In this document: positions 1 through 7,173 of the stretch, one piece after another
How positions within the stretch are numbered: position 1 is the first letter of the stretch
Layout: each line of letters opens with the position of its first letter
Source of the DNA: CALARM01 sp964431735
GTDB taxonomy: Bacteria > Vulcanimicrobiota > SpSt-956 > JAKJGF01
DNA length: 23,197 nucleotides
Direction of reading: 5' to 3'
NCBI GenBank assembly: GCA_964431735.1
Contig: CAYSLJ010000114.1
Coordinates: 1 to 23,197, forward strand
Program-made: the position numbers and the translations under genes
The notes under the pieces: model-generated
What the model saw: only the letters and a program-made list of their open reading frames with translations
Told to the model about the DNA's origin: nothing
The model's database searches: none

Positions 1-60
1 AACTATAATTTTCAGTAAAGGTGAATTTACCTGTCGTAAAAAAACGCAATCATGTCGTAA

Positions 61-100
61 AAAAAACACTATCAAATTTTTGACCGGAATGGTGTTTTTT
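61..100. repeat. A-tract/T-tract inverted repeat overlapping a promoter
   Basis: AAAAAACAC (61-69) is perfectly complementary to GTGTTTTTT (92-100), a 9-bp stem with a 22-nt loop. The -35 box of the promoter at 80-108 lies in the loop. It could be a bidirectional terminator for an unseen upstream gene or an operator. A short direct repeat, TGTCGTAAAAAAA, lies just upstream near 32-66. Confidence 0.45.
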
Positions 101-108
101 GTTATACT
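80..108 (+). promoter_or_regulatory. sigma70-type promoter upstream of the small ORF at 275
   Basis: TTGACC (80-85), a 17-nt spacer and TATACT (103-108). This is close to consensus. It would give a leader of about 160 nt that runs through the heptamer array at 154-181 before the first Shine-Dalgarno at 262-266. Confidence 0.55.
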
Positions 109-153
109 GGAATTACTGACCTGAGCATGAGTATGTAAGAAATTGCATCCTCC

Positions 154-181
154 CGTCACGCGTTACGCGTTACGCGTCACG
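154..181. repeat. heptanucleotide tandem array, four units (CGTCACG/CGTTACG)
   Basis: Four exact 7-bp units: CGTCACG, CGTTACG twice, CGTCACG. The sequence after it (182-215) resembles the one after the array at 15977-15990, including CTCACCTCAGTAA. The segment at 235-254 is the reverse complement of GGGGTTGTC-AGAAATAAC at 2299-2316. The array is therefore part of a larger interspersed element. Confidence 0.85.
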
Positions 182-274
182 AGAATAAAATATGCATTAT
201 TTATACTCACCTCAGTAATAGACTATTACAGGGTTATTTCTCGACAACCCCTTGAAAGATTGGAGGAATGTCAT

Positions 275-433
275 ATGAACAATGAAGAAGAAAAAACGGT
301 ATATGCCCTTCAAAACCCGGAAAACGTGAGGAAGATGTATAAAGCTCTTTCTATTATTGGCGAACATTTAGACGAATTGAAGGCAGATATGGAAGAGAAA
401 AGCAGAGAAAAGGAACATTCTGACGGGAAATAA
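275..433 (+). CDS. small acidic protein, 52 aa, unknown function
   Basis: I do not recognise a family. The reading frame is open upstream to 143, but that part is read through the heptamer array and a repeat arm. The ATG at 275 has a good Shine-Dalgarno (GGAGG, 262-266) eight bases away, so I take 275 as the start. The protein is hydrophilic and charged (MNNEEEKTVY at the start, KADMEEKSREKEHSDGK at the end), with a likely amphipathic helix in the middle and no signal peptide or membrane segment. A second short open frame starts two bases after the stop (436), which suggests the remains of a small operon. It could also be a fragment of a larger gene cut by the repeat. Confidence 0.5.
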   Translation: MNNEEEKTVYALQNPENVRKMYKALSIIGEHLDELKADMEEKSREKEHSDGK

Positions 434-435
434 TC

Positions 436-582
436 GTGATTGCAGACAGTATTTTAACAGAGACTTTTGTAGCGGAGCTTATGACAAATTACAGGCACTT
501 CTTGCGTCACGGTAGGATACCAGGCGTTTTAATAATTTGCCAGAGTTATTTTTCGGTCAGTTCTTGGTGGTGCCGGCCATAA
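436..582 (+). pseudogene. possible gene start truncated by a repeat element, 48 codons
   Basis: A GTG at 436, two bases after the preceding stop and with GGGA upstream, opens a frame whose first 24 residues (VIADSILTETFVAELM, then TNYRHFL) look like a normal soluble helix. From about residue 25 (position 505 on) the frame runs into repeat-derived DNA: GCGTCACG, then the AATTTGCCAG-GTTATTTTT arm also seen at 2391-2410 and 23083-23103. It stops at 580. I read it as a small gene cut off by repeat insertion, but chance is not excluded. No function can be assigned. Confidence 0.3.
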
Positions 583-618
583 ATACGACACAGGATAATC
601 TGTGATTTTGTCTCCTCC

Positions 619-639
619 AGTCACTCGTTACGCGTCACG
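619..639. repeat. heptanucleotide array, three units
   Basis: Units AGTCACT, CGTTACG, CGTCACG, preceded by CTCCTCC as at 147-153. The rest of 583-753 holds no gene that I can see, only AT-rich leader for the ankyrin gene. Confidence 0.7.
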
Positions 640-753
640 ACTATAACCGGTGGAATATTTACCGTTATAAGCACCTGGTTTTTGAGAAAAAGTAATTGTA
701 ATTGATTTTATTCCCTTAAAATTAAAACAAAAAATATAAGTGGAGGTATTATT

Positions 754-2199
754 ATGAATTATAAGAGAGTGATTTTTTTCTTTTTTTTAATATTTATTGT
801 ATCAACAGTGACAGTGCAGGCATCAGAGATTTTTGATTCTATAAAGACCGGTGAGATTACAAAAATTAAAGGCATACTTGAAAAAAAACCTGAAATTGTA
901 AATATGCTGGAAGATAATAGAACTCCTCTCCATGAAGCGGCAGGAAATGCCCGTAAAGAAGTGGCAGATGTAATTATTGACTTGCTCCTGTCAAAAGGAG
1001 GTCAGATCAATTCAAGAGACAGTGAAGGTAAAACTCCTCTTTACCGGGCCATACAGAATAATCGCAAAGAGGTAGTGGAATTACTTATATCTTCCGGTGC
1101 AGACGTTAATGTGAAAGATAATTCCGGAAAGACTCCCCTTCATATTTCTTCACAGCAGGGACGAAAAGAGATATCGGAAATACTTATAAATAAAAGCGTA
1201 ATCCTTGATGCAAGAGACGGTGAAGGTAAAACTCCTCTTCATCTTGCCGCCGGCAGCGGTCGCAGAGAAATAACGGAATTACTTTTATCCAAAGGGGCAG
1301 ATGTAAACTGGAGAGACAATTCCGGCAAAACTCCTCTTCATGTTTCTTCTCAGAACGGTGCCAGAGAAATAGTGGAATTATTTTTATCAAAAGGTGCTGA
1401 TATAAAAGTCAGAGACAGTGAAGGAAAGACCCCTTTCCACCTGTCCTGTCAGAATTGCAGAAAAGAAGTGGCAGAATTACTTTTATCCGGAGATTCCGAT
1501 ATAAACTGGAGAGATAATGCCGGTAAAACTCCTCTTCATCTTTCTTCTCAAAACGGTGCCAGAGAAATAGTGGAATTACTTTTATCAAAAGGTGCTGATA
1601 TAAAAGTCAGAGACAGTGAAGGAAAGACCCCTTTCCACCTGTCCTGTCAGAATTGCAGAAAAGAAGTGGCAGAATTACTTTTATCTAAAGGTTCTGATAT
1701 AAACTGGAGAGATAATGCAGGTAAAACCGCACTTCATCTTGCCTCTCAGAACGGTGCCAGAGAAATAGTGGAATTACTTTTATCAAAAGGTGCTGATATA
1801 AAGAGTAAAGACAGTGAAGGAAAAACCCCTTTTCACATGTCCTGCCAGAATTGCAGAAAAGAAGTGGCAGAATTACTTTTATCTAAAGGCGCCGAAATTG
1901 ATATTAAAGATAAAAGCGGTAAAACTCCACTTTTCTGGGCCTGTCAGAACGGAGGGGCAGAAGTGGTTGACTTTCTTATATCTAAAGGTTCTGATGTTAA
2001 TTTAAAAGATAATTCACTGAGAACTCCGATTTTTTATGCTGTCCAGTACGGACGTATGGACATTGTTGACCTTCTTGTGACTGAAGGTGCAGAGGTAAAT
2101 ATAAAGGATAAAAGCAATGTTACTCCTCTGAAACTGGCAGGTGAGAAAGGCGGGAGTGATATGGTAGAATTACTTAAGAAATACGGAGCAACTGAATAG
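754..2199 (+). CDS. secreted ankyrin-repeat protein, 481 aa
   Basis: The start has a strong Shine-Dalgarno (GGAGG, 742-746). Residues 1-24 form a signal peptide: NYKR, a hydrophobic core of F/I/V, and a likely cut after VQA. The mature part consists of an N-terminal helical half-repeat (SEIFDSIKTGE...) and about 13 ankyrin repeats of 33 aa with the pattern D-x-x-G-K-T-P-L-H-x-x-x-x-x-G-x-x-E-I-V-E-L-L-L-S-K-G-A-D-I. Ankyrin arrays bind protein partners; an exported one in a free-living bacterium probably acts in the periplasm or outside the cell, but no target can be named. Repeats 5-10 form three almost identical two-repeat (66-aa) blocks, a sign of recent duplication. Unusually, one repeat face carries paired cysteines (LSCQNCRKEV). 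A hairpin follows the stop. Confidence 0.9.
   Translation: MNYKRVIFFFFLIFIVSTVTVQASEIFDSIKTGEITKIKGILEKKPEIVNMLEDNRTPLHEAAGNARKEVADVIIDLLLSKGGQINSRDSEGKTPLYRAIQNNRKEVVELLISSGADVNVKDNSGKTPLHISSQQGRKEISEILINKSVILDARDGEGKTPLHLAAGSGRREITELLLSKGADVNWRDNSGKTPLHVSSQNGAREIVELFLSKGADIKVRDSEGKTPFHLSCQNCRKEVAELLLSGDSDINWRDNAGKTPLHLSSQNGAREIVELLLSKGADIKVRDSEGKTPFHLSCQNCRKEVAELLLSKGSDINWRDNAGKTALHLASQNGAREIVELLLSKGADIKSKDSEGKTPFHMSCQNCRKEVAELLLSKGAEIDIKDKSGKTPLFWACQNGGAEVVDFLISKGSDVNLKDNSLRTPIFYAVQYGRMDIVDLLVTEGAEVNIKDKSNVTPLKLAGEKGGSDMVELLKKYGATE
1300..1893 (+). repeat. three 198-bp tandem units inside the ankyrin gene
   Basis: Units at about 1300-1497, 1498-1695 and 1696-1893, each coding two ankyrin repeats. 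The stretch from GGTGCTGATATAAAAG through the end of the block is identical over about 95 bases between 1393-1487 and 1591-1685. Such an array can expand or shrink by recombination or replication slippage. Confidence 0.85.
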
Positions 2200-2227
2200 A
2201 AGATTTTATTGGTTTTTTTTAATACTG

Positions 2228-2259
2228 CATAGGGGTTTGATGTATGTCAGACCCCTATG
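2228..2259 (+). terminator. hairpin after the ankyrin gene
   Basis: CATAGGGGTTTGA pairs with TCAGACCCCTATG (12 of 13 pairs) around a 6-nt loop, 28 bases past the stop codon. The trailing sequence TTGTAAATTTA is only moderately T-rich, so intrinsic termination is likely but not certain. Confidence 0.6.
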
Positions 2260-2298
2260 TTGTAAATTTATATTTAAAGATGTGATAAAGTGGCATTA

Positions 2299-2418
2299 GG
2301 GGTTGTCAAGAAATAACCTCATCATATTTACAGTCTATATCGTGACGCGTAACGCGTAACGCGTGACGCGAGGATGATAACCATTCTAATAATTTGCCAG
2401 GGTTATTTTCTTACAGTC
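2299..2418. repeat. MITE-like interspersed element with heptamer core
   Basis: The left arm GTTGTCAAGAAATAACC (2302-2318) is roughly the inverse of the right arm GGGTTATTTTCTTACAGTC (2400-2418). Between them lies a four-unit heptamer array (2341-2368, CGTGACG/CGTAACG) followed by AATTTGCCAG. A related copy occurs at 22996-23114 and rearranged parts at 154-254 and 500-560. No coding capacity. It lies just upstream of a 5'-truncated gene. The gap 2419-2547 holds no clear plus-strand gene. Confidence 0.65.
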
Positions 2419-2547
2419 TCTTAAATAATAATAACCTCGAAAAACGATTATGGAGTGCAGTAGTATCCATGAAACCTTGCACAATTCTTTTGCTGCATAT
2501 TGGGCAATAATCACTGAAGTCGGGAATTTCATATTCTCTTCTCTTGA

Positions 2548-3369
2548 CTTTTACATAATACTTTTGAAGATGGCAGAAAGATTATAGAAAAGAGAAATGA
2601 AACAGGCAGAATTGCGACAGTTGATTATATAATGAGATTTAACCCCGTCGTAGAAGCCCTCGGGGCTTTAAGTCATGGAGGTTTTCTGGGGAACCTGAGA
2701 AGGGTAAATGTGGAAAATTATGCTCAAGACAGCACTCTTCCATGTGATCACTGGTTCTGGAACAGTAATATATCAGGCAGTATTCTTATAGAACATGGCG
2801 TTCATTTTATAGATCTGGTAAACAGTCTTACAGATCAGAAATTCACTACTGTCCATGGTATGTCTTTTTACAGAAATGAAAAACAGGAAGATCAGGTTAT
2901 GGGAGATGTTCTTTATGACAGGGGGCTTATTGCCACTCATTATCATTCTTTTGCTTGCCCTGATTTTTTTGAGATTACAACAATCCTGTTTGCCTTTGAT
3001 CTTGCCAGAATACATATAGAAGGATGGCTTCCTCTATGGGGAAAGATAAGCGCTCTTGTAAATAAAGAAATAAAAGAGAAACTTTCACTGTTGCCGGGGT
3101 TTAAAATTCAGAGTTCCATACCTGTGAAAACAAATAAAATCTATTGCAGCGGTGTGGAATATTATGTGGAAGAAATGATTTCAGGAACTTTTTATATAGG
3201 TCTTCAAAAAAGCGAGGTTTATTCTAATTGTGTCTGTGCTGTAATGGTTGATCTTATCAAAGCAATTGAAGAACCGGGACACTCCCTCAGAATTAAATTA
3301 GAAGACGGCCTGACCAGCCTTCAGATAGCTGTCCTTGCTACGAAAGAGGCAGGGCAGAGATTTATATGA
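2548..3369 (+). pseudogene. 5'-truncated Gfo/Idh/MocA-type oxidoreductase
   Basis: The readable protein starts near FEDGRKIIEKRNETGRIATV and continues through DYIMRFNP, the linker typical of Gfo/Idh/MocA enzymes between the NAD(P)-binding Rossmann domain and the C-terminal domain. It goes on with the motif GGSxxxHGVHxIDL (here SGSILIEHGVHFIDLVNSLT). The whole N-terminal nucleotide-binding half (about 120 residues with the GxGxxG loop) is missing, because the frame is closed by TGA at 2545-2547. The first ATG (2632) has no convincing Shine-Dalgarno. About 250 codons remain, against about 340-400 for the full-length family. The frame has stayed open, so the loss may be recent, or the fragment may still be made. 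The repeat element at 2299-2418 lies upstream of the break. Substrate unknown. Confidence 0.7.
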
Positions 3370-3423
3370 GAGTCGTGAATGGTTAAGAGTGAAGGGGGAA
3401 GAGAAAAATAATTTTTTATATGT

Positions 3424-4446
3424 TCATTCTGTCAGAATAACTGTAAATATTAATACTGCAAATAAAGATAGAATTATAATGAGTAGTGACAGGAGAGCAG
3501 ATGAAGGGTCTATCTGTTCATAGGTGATGTGTTTTTTACTCTCATGAAGTTTTTCTTGTTTCTCTTCTTCTGTTTTAACAGATTTTTTCTTTTTTTTCTT
3601 CTTCTTTTTTGATTTACTAGGTGGCATTTCTATATCAATAGAAGACATGTATTTATCCAGTTGTTCTTTAAATTCTATTATACTTATATAACGTTTTAAC
3701 CGGTCTAAATTTATTGCCTTCTCTATTATTTTTTCAAGTTCCTCCTTTATTGATGGTTTCAATTGTCTTGCAGGAGGAAATTTAAATGGTGTAAGTGTGG
3801 GATCATATCCTGTAAGCATCTGGTATAATATTACACCCAGGCTGAATATATCGGATTGAGGGGTTGACTGCCCTCTTCCTTTATATTGTTCAGGCGCTGC
3901 ATAACCGGGAGAACCGAGCCTGAAAGTATCTGTATCTTTATCGGGATTATAATAACGGGATATACCGAAATCTATAAGTCTCACTCTGTTTTGCTGTGTT
4001 ATTATTATATTTGCCGGTTTTAAGTCCCTGTAAACAACCGGTTGTTCAAAAGCATTGTGGAGATAGTTCAGAATTGATGCAAGTTCTATAGTCCATTTGA
4101 TTGCTTTGTTCTGAGGAACGGGGTGAGTTTTTATTACTTCTTCAAGTGTCTGCCCTTTTATATATTCCATTACAATATAATCATAGCCATCGTCTCTGAA
4201 TGCACCGTACATTTCAGGAAGTCCGGGATGGTTGAATTTGGATATAAATTCGGTTTCTCTGAAGAATATTTCATGACACAGTTCTTCTGTTAATTTTGAG
4301 TCAGGTGAAGGTACAAGCTCTTTTATAACCATTTGTCTGTGGTCTTTAATATATTCTACGAGATAAACATTCCCCATAGCACCTCTGCCAAGGAATTTTT
4401 TTATTCTATATTTATTATGTAATATTTTTCCCACATTATGTTCCAT
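3424..4446 (-). CDS. tail-anchored Hanks-type serine/threonine protein kinase, 340 aa
   Basis: A eukaryote-like protein kinase domain spans about residues 12-265: glycine loop GRGAMGNVY (20-28), ATP lysine in VIKE (K42), catalytic loop YRDLKPAN (D141, with Tyr in place of the usual His of HRD), DFG (159-161), and APE (184-186) in GYAAPEQY. A lysine run follows (279-288), then an acidic/basic linker, and a single hydrophobic segment (about 315-338) that ends the protein. It should therefore face the cytoplasm as a tail-anchored kinase with no outer sensor domain such as PASTA. No partner phosphatase or FHA protein is in the window. There is no Shine-Dalgarno; a TATAAT ends 10 bases before the ATG, which points to a leaderless mRNA. 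The stop is TGA. Confidence 0.9.
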   Translation of the reverse strand: MEHNVGKILHNKYRIKKFLGRGAMGNVYLVEYIKDHRQMVIKELVPSPDSKLTEELCHEIFFRETEFISKFNHPGLPEMYGAFRDDGYDYIVMEYIKGQTLEEVIKTHPVPQNKAIKWTIELASILNYLHNAFEQPVVYRDLKPANIIITQQNRVRLIDFGISRYYNPDKDTDTFRLGSPGYAAPEQYKGRGQSTPQSDIFSLGVILYQMLTGYDPTLTPFKFPPARQLKPSIKEELEKIIEKAINLDRLKRYISIIEFKEQLDKYMSSIDIEMPPSKSKKKKKKKKKSVKTEEEKQEKLHESKKHITYEQIDPSSALLSLLIIILSLFAVLIFTVILTE

Positions 4447-4456
4447 GATTACAGTA

Positions 4457-4462
4457 ATTATA
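4457..4462 (-). promoter_or_regulatory. -10 box of the kinase gene, near-leaderless start
   Basis: TATAAT on the minus strand, 10 bases upstream of the ATG at 4446; the -35 (ATGAAA at 18 bp) is weak. Transcription would begin only a few bases before the start codon. The rest of the gap to 4617 is very AT-rich and shows no gene. Confidence 0.45.
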
Positions 4463-4617
4463 TCATAAAAGTATAGGAATTTTCATTTTTAATGCTGTAA
4501 ATCAGGCATTGGATAAAATTTTATCTACAGGCATTTATCTAAATAATTTATTTTTTTCTCATGAAAAAATTACTTCGATTTAATTGCTTTTTTATAGTAA
4601 ATTATTTAAAATTATGA

Positions 4618-4833
4618 TCTGGAAATAATTCTTCAGTTACAGAAATAATAAATTATAAAAAGAGGACAAATGGAAGTCAGGTAATTCTTTATGTCATTGA
4701 AGGAGGAGGACATACCTGGCCCGGAGGTCTTCAGTATATGTCTGAAGATAAGATTGGTAAGACATGCATGGATATAAACGGCAGCAAAATTATATGGGAA
4801 TTTTTAAAATCTGTGAAGAAAAGTGAGAAGTGA
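4618..4833 (+). pseudogene. 3' fragment of a PHB-depolymerase/feruloyl-esterase-like (LpqC-type) gene
   Basis: Open frame of 71 codons with no usable start. It encodes VILYVIEGGGHTWPGG followed by an Ile/Asn-rich stretch and SKIIWEFLKSV. GGGHTWPGG with a C-terminal IWEFLK is characteristic of the last part of extracellular alpha/beta-hydrolase esterases of the LpqC / PHB depolymerase group; the histidine in GGGHTW is the catalytic-triad His. The nucleophile Ser and the signal peptide, which belong some 200 residues upstream, are absent. The final codons (KKSEK, stop) are formed by an AAGTGAA heptamer array. Decayed remnant. Confidence 0.7.
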
Positions 4834-4855
4834 AGAGGGAAAAGTGAAAAGTAAA
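4821..4855. repeat. heptanucleotide array of AAGTGAA type, five units
   Basis: AAGTGAG, AAGTGAA, GAGGGAA, AAGTGAA, AAGTAAA in 7-bp register. It supplies the stop codon of the esterase fragment. Confidence 0.7.
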
Positions 4856-4917
4856 AAAATCAAGTTTTTTTCACTGTTCCCTTTCGGTCACAACGAAGTA
4901 TGAGAATCTGTTCCTTC

Positions 4918-4945
4918 CGTCACGCGTTACGCGTTACGCGTTACG
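4918..4945. repeat. heptanucleotide array, four units (CGTCACG, then CGTTACG three times)
   Basis: Exact 7-bp units, ending 31 bases before the presumed start of the radical-SAM gene. Confidence 0.85.
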
Positions 4946-4975
4946 ATTCTCATATAAATAAAAGGAGGATTTTAT

Positions 4976-6070
4976 ATAAATAATTTACATGACAACATTT
5001 CACCGAGACTTATTTTCTGGGAACTGACACAGAGATGTAATCTTCGCTGTGTTCATTGTCGGGCCTCCGTGAGTTCTTCCCCTCTGCCAGGTGAATTAAC
5101 AGGAGAAGAAATAAAAAAAGCAATAGACGAATTGAGAATATTCGGGAAACCGATACTGGTTCTTACAGGGGGGGAACCTCTTTACAGAAGTGATATATTT
5201 GACATAATAGATTATGGAGTAAAGATGAATTTCCCTGTTGCCCTTGCTACAAACGGTACCCTTATAGATGAGACTGTGGCAGATAAAATTGTATCATCAG
5301 GAGTGAGAAGGGTAAGTATAAGCATAGATGGTTCCTCTCCTGAGACTCATGATGGTTTCAGAGGCATTGTCGGCTCTTTTCAGAATACTATGAAGGGATT
5401 TAATAATCTGAAAAAACGTGGTATGAGTATACAGTTTAACAGTACAATAACGAAGCATAATTTCAAAGAAATACCGGATATTTTAAAGATGGCTGTAAAT
5501 CTGGGAGCAGATGCGCTTCATATATTCCTCCTTGTTCCTGTCGGATGTGGCGTTGAACTTTCAAAAGACCAGCAGATAACACCTGAGGAATATGAGGATA
5601 TTCTCAACTGGTTTTATGAAAAATCAGAATCTTCTCCTGTGCAATTGAAAGCTACCTGTGCACCTCATTATTTTCGAATAATGGCTCAGAGGGGAAAGGA
5701 CAGAGTGAAAAGAGGCAATGGAGTCCATAGTATGTCAGCCATGACTAAGGGCTGTCTTGCCGGGACTGGCATTATGTTTATATCTTCTACAGGAGATGTG
5801 AGGCCATGTGGCTATCTCCCCGTAAGTGCAGGAAATATAAGAAAGAATAAAATAGAAGAAATATGGGAAAATGGTGATATATTCAGAGAACTCAGAAACC
5901 CGGATAATCTGAAGGGTAAGTGTCGTGTGTGTGAATACAAGCATATCTGTATGGGCTGCCGTGCCAGGGCATACGGAGAATGCGGAGATTATATGGGTGA
6001 AGAACCATTTTGCTCTTATATACCGGCTAAATTAAGGAACAGAAAGGATGATTTAAATGGATATAGGTGA
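4976..6070 (+). CDS. ahbD: AhbD-like radical SAM/SPASM enzyme (haem b synthase type), apparent ATA start
   Basis: Read from 4976, the protein has 364 aa with the radical-SAM cluster motif CNLRCVHC at 21-28, GGEP at 65-68, and a C-terminal SPASM-like domain with cysteines in RPCGY, GKCRVCEYKHICMGC, GECGDY and PFCSY. WELTQRCN, LKATCAPHYFRI and MTKGCLAGTG match what I know of AhbD, which removes two propionate carboxyls from Fe-coproporphyrin III to give haem b in the siroheme-dependent anaerobic route. AhbC/NirJ-like activity is the main alternative. The first ordinary start in frame (GTG 5069) lies after the CxxxCxxC motif and cannot be right. A strong AAGGAGGA (about 4962-4969) is followed, at normal spacing, only by ATA (4976). 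The 3' end overlaps the HEAT gene by 14 bases. No other haem genes are nearby. Confidence 0.75.
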   Translation: MNNLHDNISPRLIFWELTQRCNLRCVHCRASVSSSPLPGELTGEEIKKAIDELRIFGKPILVLTGGEPLYRSDIFDIIDYGVKMNFPVALATNGTLIDETVADKIVSSGVRRVSISIDGSSPETHDGFRGIVGSFQNTMKGFNNLKKRGMSIQFNSTITKHNFKEIPDILKMAVNLGADALHIFLLVPVGCGVELSKDQQITPEEYEDILNWFYEKSESSPVQLKATCAPHYFRIMAQRGKDRVKRGNGVHSMSAMTKGCLAGTGIMFISSTGDVRPCGYLPVSAGNIRKNKIEEIWENGDIFRELRNPDNLKGKCRVCEYKHICMGCRARAYGECGDYMGEEPFCSYIPAKLRNRKDDLNGYR

Positions 6071-7145
6071 TAAAGAAGTAATAGAAATACTTTCACTTGT
6101 TGAAAAGTTAAAATCTCCCATGTTTGCTATCCGTGACGGAGCAAAAAAGGAACTTACAGGGCCTAAAAAAGATCTGGCTTTTAAAGTTCTTTTGAAAATA
6201 ATCTCTGAAGACAGTGATGAATACAGAAGAGCAGGAGCTATAGAAAGTTTACTTCTATTACCTGATGTTCATAAAACTCTACCTATTATAGAAGCTCTCA
6301 GAAAAGATACGTCTGTAATGGTAAGGGAAAAAGCCATAGGTGCTCTCGGAATATTAAAAGATCCTGACAGTATAGACCCGGTTATAGAAGCTCTTAAATC
6401 TTCTGACAGAAAAATTGTTCTTAAAGCTATATGGGCTCTCGGAGAGTTCAGAGACCAGAGAGCACTGGAACCATTTAAACAATTGATTGAAACTACAGAA
6501 GATTTAGAACTTAAAAGACAGTTGAAACTTGCTTTTGCCAGAGCTTTCCCAGATGTAGATGTAACAGTTGAAAAAACTGCCGAAGAAAAGAAAAAAGAAC
6601 TCTCCAATAATGTAAATAAGGTTACAACCTTTGTTACAAACTGGAAAATAATAGTTGTAGCAGTTTTTTTACTGTCCCTTCCTTTTTTGATAAAACTTTT
6701 ACTCGGAACAACAAGCTTCTCCTTTACGAAACCACAGCTTACAAAAGAACTATACAGGGAAAAGATTACCTCTATTATGAATAAGAAAAATCAATATGTA
6801 AGTGATTTTAAGAATAATCTGGAGAAAATATATGTAAAGGAAGGACAGGTCATAAATCAGGCCCAGCCTATGGAATTATGGGGGTACAGTGATAAGTTTA
6901 TGGGATTGAAAAGGGAGATTGATGGTTTCAGTCCCCCTGAAGAATATAAAGAGATAAATAAAAAGATAATAGAAAATATAATCGTTTATAATGACATTAC
7001 AACCTATTCAGGGAATATGTACACAAAGATTAAAGTTGAGCAGTCCATGAGTTATAAAGAGTTGATTAAAGATATAGATAAACAGATAAAAACAGCAGAT
7101 AAGAATATTTCTATGTTATTGAATGAATTAAATAAAACCAGATAA
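6057..7145 (+). CDS. membrane-anchored HEAT-repeat protein, 362 aa
   Basis: Residues about 25-165 form HEAT/PBS-lyase-type helical repeats (REKAIGALGILKDPDSIDPV, LKAIWALGEFRDQRALEPF), which serve as protein-binding scaffolds. A charged linker leads to one transmembrane segment (about 196-217). The C-terminal ~145 residues are lysine-rich and helical, possibly coiled coil, and unrelated to a family I recognise; they should lie across the membrane if the HEAT part is cytoplasmic. The start overlaps the radical-SAM gene by 14 bases, with AAAGGA upstream, so the two are probably co-translated. Whether the HEAT part binds the AhbD-like enzyme is only a guess. No clear terminator follows. Confidence 0.75.
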   Translation: MDIGDKEVIEILSLVEKLKSPMFAIRDGAKKELTGPKKDLAFKVLLKIISEDSDEYRRAGAIESLLLLPDVHKTLPIIEALRKDTSVMVREKAIGALGILKDPDSIDPVIEALKSSDRKIVLKAIWALGEFRDQRALEPFKQLIETTEDLELKRQLKLAFARAFPDVDVTVEKTAEEKKKELSNNVNKVTTFVTNWKIIVVAVFLLSLPFLIKLLLGTTSFSFTKPQLTKELYREKITSIMNKKNQYVSDFKNNLEKIYVKEGQVINQAQPMELWGYSDKFMGLKREIDGFSPPEEYKEINKKIIENIIVYNDITTYSGNMYTKIKVEQSMSYKELIKDIDKQIKTADKNISMLLNELNKTR

Positions 7146-7173
7146 GTCCGATCATTTTGAAACGCAACCTGTC

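Noticed and set aside
154..181. Heptamer arrays as CRISPR repeats
   Set aside because: The units are contiguous 7-mers with no spacers, and no cas genes are present.
143..433. A 96-aa protein starting at 143
   Set aside because: The first 44 residues are read through a heptamer array and a repeat arm; a strong Shine-Dalgarno supports the ATG at 275.
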